A DNA stretch of 64,000 bases from Setaria digitata. Lineage: Eukaryota > Nematoda > Chromadorea > Rhabditida > Setariidae. The stretch is from the NCBI GenBank assembly GCA_003640385.1, contig RCAB01000054.1:62001-126000 (forward strand), given 5' to 3'. This document shows positions 62,101-64,000 of the stretch, one piece after another. Each line of letters opens with the position of its first letter. Positions within the stretch are counted from its first letter, which is position 1. The notes under the pieces were generated by a model. It did not search any database and was not told where the DNA came from. It saw only the letters and a program-made list of their open reading frames with translations. Position numbers and translations under genes: made by a program.

Positions 62101-64000
62101 CAATTTGAGATCACATTCTACACGACATAAAAAAATACTTGATTGCTCAATCGCTGGCTCTGAGCACGAAGCATGCCTTCCTGGAATGCTTTTCGTTCAA
62201 TGTACTTTTTCTTCCTTGTTTCAAAAAATTCTTTACAAATCTTCTCCACGTTTGAAAATCGTCTCAAGCAACCCATGGAATCAAATAAGACCTAAAAGTA
62301 TTTATTTGTTACAATTTTCAGAGCTGTTTTTTTCAACAATTCAGACTTCTTTTTAACGATTTCTCAGAAATGAAATGCCATAAGAATCTTCTAACCTGGA
62401 AAGACATTCGAACCAGAAGTCTCAGAAACTACAATCTATTATTTCAGCAATATAAATGCGACTGAGAGTACGAATGAGGGTAAACATTAACGAATTAAAC
62501 ACAGAGTGCTCTATAGATTCTGATCAGATTGTACATTAAAAAAACTTCTTAGATTCAGATTCTGTCACTTTTGTTTCATATATTACGTGTCAAATAAATT
62601 TCATACCATTGAGCTTGTATTTATTGTTGTCTGGAGCTTGAATATTTTATGTAGTCCTTCCATTTCAGCTTCTTTCAGTTTTGCTGGATTCATTTTTATA
62701 ACAAATTTAACAGTTGTGTCTGTATGGTATTCCTTGAAATCTCTAAAAAAAACTCCAATATATCCAACAATACAAGTAATATATAAACAGGTAGTGAAGT
62801 GAATACAGCAAATTAATAAACATATCCGTAAAAAGCAAAAGCCTACTTACTGTATGAGAGNAATATATCCAACAATACAAGTAATATATAAACAGGTAGT
62901 GAAGTGAATAAAGCAAATTAATAAACATATCCGTAAAAAGCAAAAGCCTACTTACTGTATGAGAGGAGGGTGCTTGTCAGATCCTTCCAACATTGCTTCT
63001 AGGACACTTTCCTTGTAATTCTGTGTCCAAGTTCTTATCGGCAACTCTGTGATCTCAAGTGTATCATCACTTAAAAGGGCTATTTCACCACTACATACAT
63101 ACCGTGACTCGTCTAATTTTTCGATAGTTCCACGAAAATTCTTGAACCATGGGATCTGGATGAAAAAACGATAAAAAACTTCATCCTGTTTCTACTTCTA
63201 CTAAGCTATCGATCTGGCATGAGAGAATAAAATATCAAAATATTCCAGCAACAATTAATGTCAGCAATATCTTTGTACTAATTTTCATCAGAATCGCTCT
63301 AAAAACCTATCAGAATAAAAATATACCAGAGGCTTAGGTTCTTCACCATGTATCAAAAGCCGCATATTATCAACAATTTCACGTGGATTATAGTTTGGTA
63401 TCTTAGTTGACCAAGCAGTACCAATGCCTTCGGCTCCATTTACCAAAACTGTTGGTATTATTGGGCAGTACCTAAGAAAATATTTTTCTATTTTAAATGC
63501 ACTCCTATTCATATTTAAACCAGTGCTCACTCTCAACATTAATATGCTTACCATTCAGGTTCAATGCGTTGATTTTCTTCGAACAAAAAACGTAGAACAT
63601 TTTCATCAACAGCAGGGAACAACGCTCGCGTAACTGGGCTAAAAACGATGTTCGAACAATACTTTCCTTTAATAATAATCTCTAATAAGGATATATAAGT
63701 ACCAATGCTTACTTGAGCTGTGTAAAAATGTAACGTGGGCTTGCACTATCTTTTCCACCCTGTAAACGTGTACCGAACTGACCGATTGGCAGCAATAAAT
63801 TAATATTATTTGAGCCAACATAATCTTGAGCTAGATTCACAATTGTTGACATAAGAGAAGCCTGAAAATTTAAAAACGAATTGATTCTTAATCTATGAAC
63901 GATTTTCAAATAACAGAACATGGAATTTAAGAAGCTTTCACACACTTCTCCGTGATGATAGGCAGACATTTCTCCAACTGCGCCAGCAAGCTGAGCTACT
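59143..64000 (-). CDS. top-2: DNA topoisomerase II, C-terminal part (5' end beyond window)
   Basis: Seventeen exons in phase, about 770 residues: 63946-64000 (partial), 63713-63861, 63552-63638, 63327-63471, 62956-63155, 62607-62742, 62139-62291, 61856-62053, 61385-61540, 61231-61305, 61022-61123, 60620-60772, 60497-60542, 60028-60191, 59822-59947, 59606-59710, 59143-59400. Breakage-reunion domain: [29 protein letters not shown] with the catalytic tyrosine at 63730-63732, then [40 protein letters not shown] and [21 protein letters not shown] and [20 protein letters not shown] mark the end of the conserved core. The C-terminal tail is lysine/acid-rich ([23 protein letters not shown]), as in eukaryotic type IIA enzymes, and likely carries nuclear localisation and phosphorylation sites. 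Function: ATP-dependent double-strand passage in chromosome segregation. The ATPase domain is missing only because the window ends. Acceptor at 61540 chosen for phase. Confidence 0.95.
60814..61024. repeat. 105-base direct repeat around a single N (assembly join)
   Basis: 60814-60918 and 60920-61024 differ by one base and flank an N at 60919. The right copy overlaps the last bases of the topoisomerase exon 61022-61123, including its donor site. Confidence 0.85.
61798..61822. repeat. Poly-A tract in a topoisomerase II intron
   Basis: An A run of about 25 bases, continuing as A-rich sequence to 61850, between exons 61540 and 61856. On the gene's strand it is a T-rich tract just after the donor. 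Confidence 0.85.
62757..62965. repeat. 104-base direct repeat around a single N (assembly join)
   Basis: 62757-62860 and 62862-62965 differ by one base and flank an N at 62861. The right copy includes the end of the topoisomerase exon 62956-63155, so the left copy carries a false second donor. Confidence 0.85.

Noticed and set aside
1..64000. CRISPR arrays, rRNA genes, tRNA genes or intact transposons
   Set aside because: No regularly spaced repeats, no recognisable rRNA core, no clear tRNA TPC-arm pattern and no transposase or reverse-transcriptase motifs were seen by eye. A tRNAscan or RepeatMasker run would be needed to exclude degenerate copies.

Overview
The window looks like nuclear DNA of a nematode, most likely a spirurid/filarial worm (inference). 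It is strongly AT-rich, its genes are split into many short exons with GT..AG introns of about 50-600 bases and T-rich acceptors, and the proteins include nematode-typical families (cuticlin-like ZP protein, TWK potassium channel, C-triple-X cysteine repeat protein). I see no bacterial operons, rRNA, CRISPR arrays or intact transposons. Exon models were built by hand from splice signals, reading phase and family similarity. In the core models nearly every junction keeps phase.

Layout. 1-1775 (+): 3' part of UTP3/SAS10, an 18S rRNA processing factor. 4408-14938 (-): a complete MYPT-type myosin phosphatase targeting subunit (mel-11 type), 20 exons, tail-to-tail with UTP3. 14939-18900: gene-poor, with simple and degenerate repeats. 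19058-21016 (-): an HD-superfamily predicted phosphohydrolase like COG4339, unusual for an animal. 21183-21991 (-): orphan exons. 23599-29848 (+): a two-pore-domain potassium channel with two fibronectin type III domains after its last membrane helix. 30933-38174 (+): SMG8, a regulator of the SMG1 kinase in nonsense-mediated decay. 39698-47212 (-): a secreted ZP-domain membrane protein whose ZP-N module is split by a very large Ser/Thr-rich insert. 47225-52613: about 5 kb without a convincing gene, but with a 58-base near-perfect loopless palindrome. 52614-53335 (+): a small two-exon secreted protein. 53869-57694 (-): a secreted Cys-rich C-triple-X protein, convergent with the small secreted gene. 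59143-64000 (-): C-terminal two thirds of DNA topoisomerase II, including the catalytic tyrosine; its 5' end lies beyond the window.

These are mostly unrelated housekeeping, muscle/cytoskeleton and cuticle/secretory genes side by side, not a co-regulated cluster. The candidates for something not well described are the K2P-FN3 channel, the split ZP-N protein, the HD phosphohydrolase, the small secreted protein at 52.6-53.3 kb and the foldback at 50.6 kb. Four single-N positions are each flanked by about 105-120 bases of near-identical sequence. They look like contig ends that overlap but were never merged, and should not be read as biological duplications.
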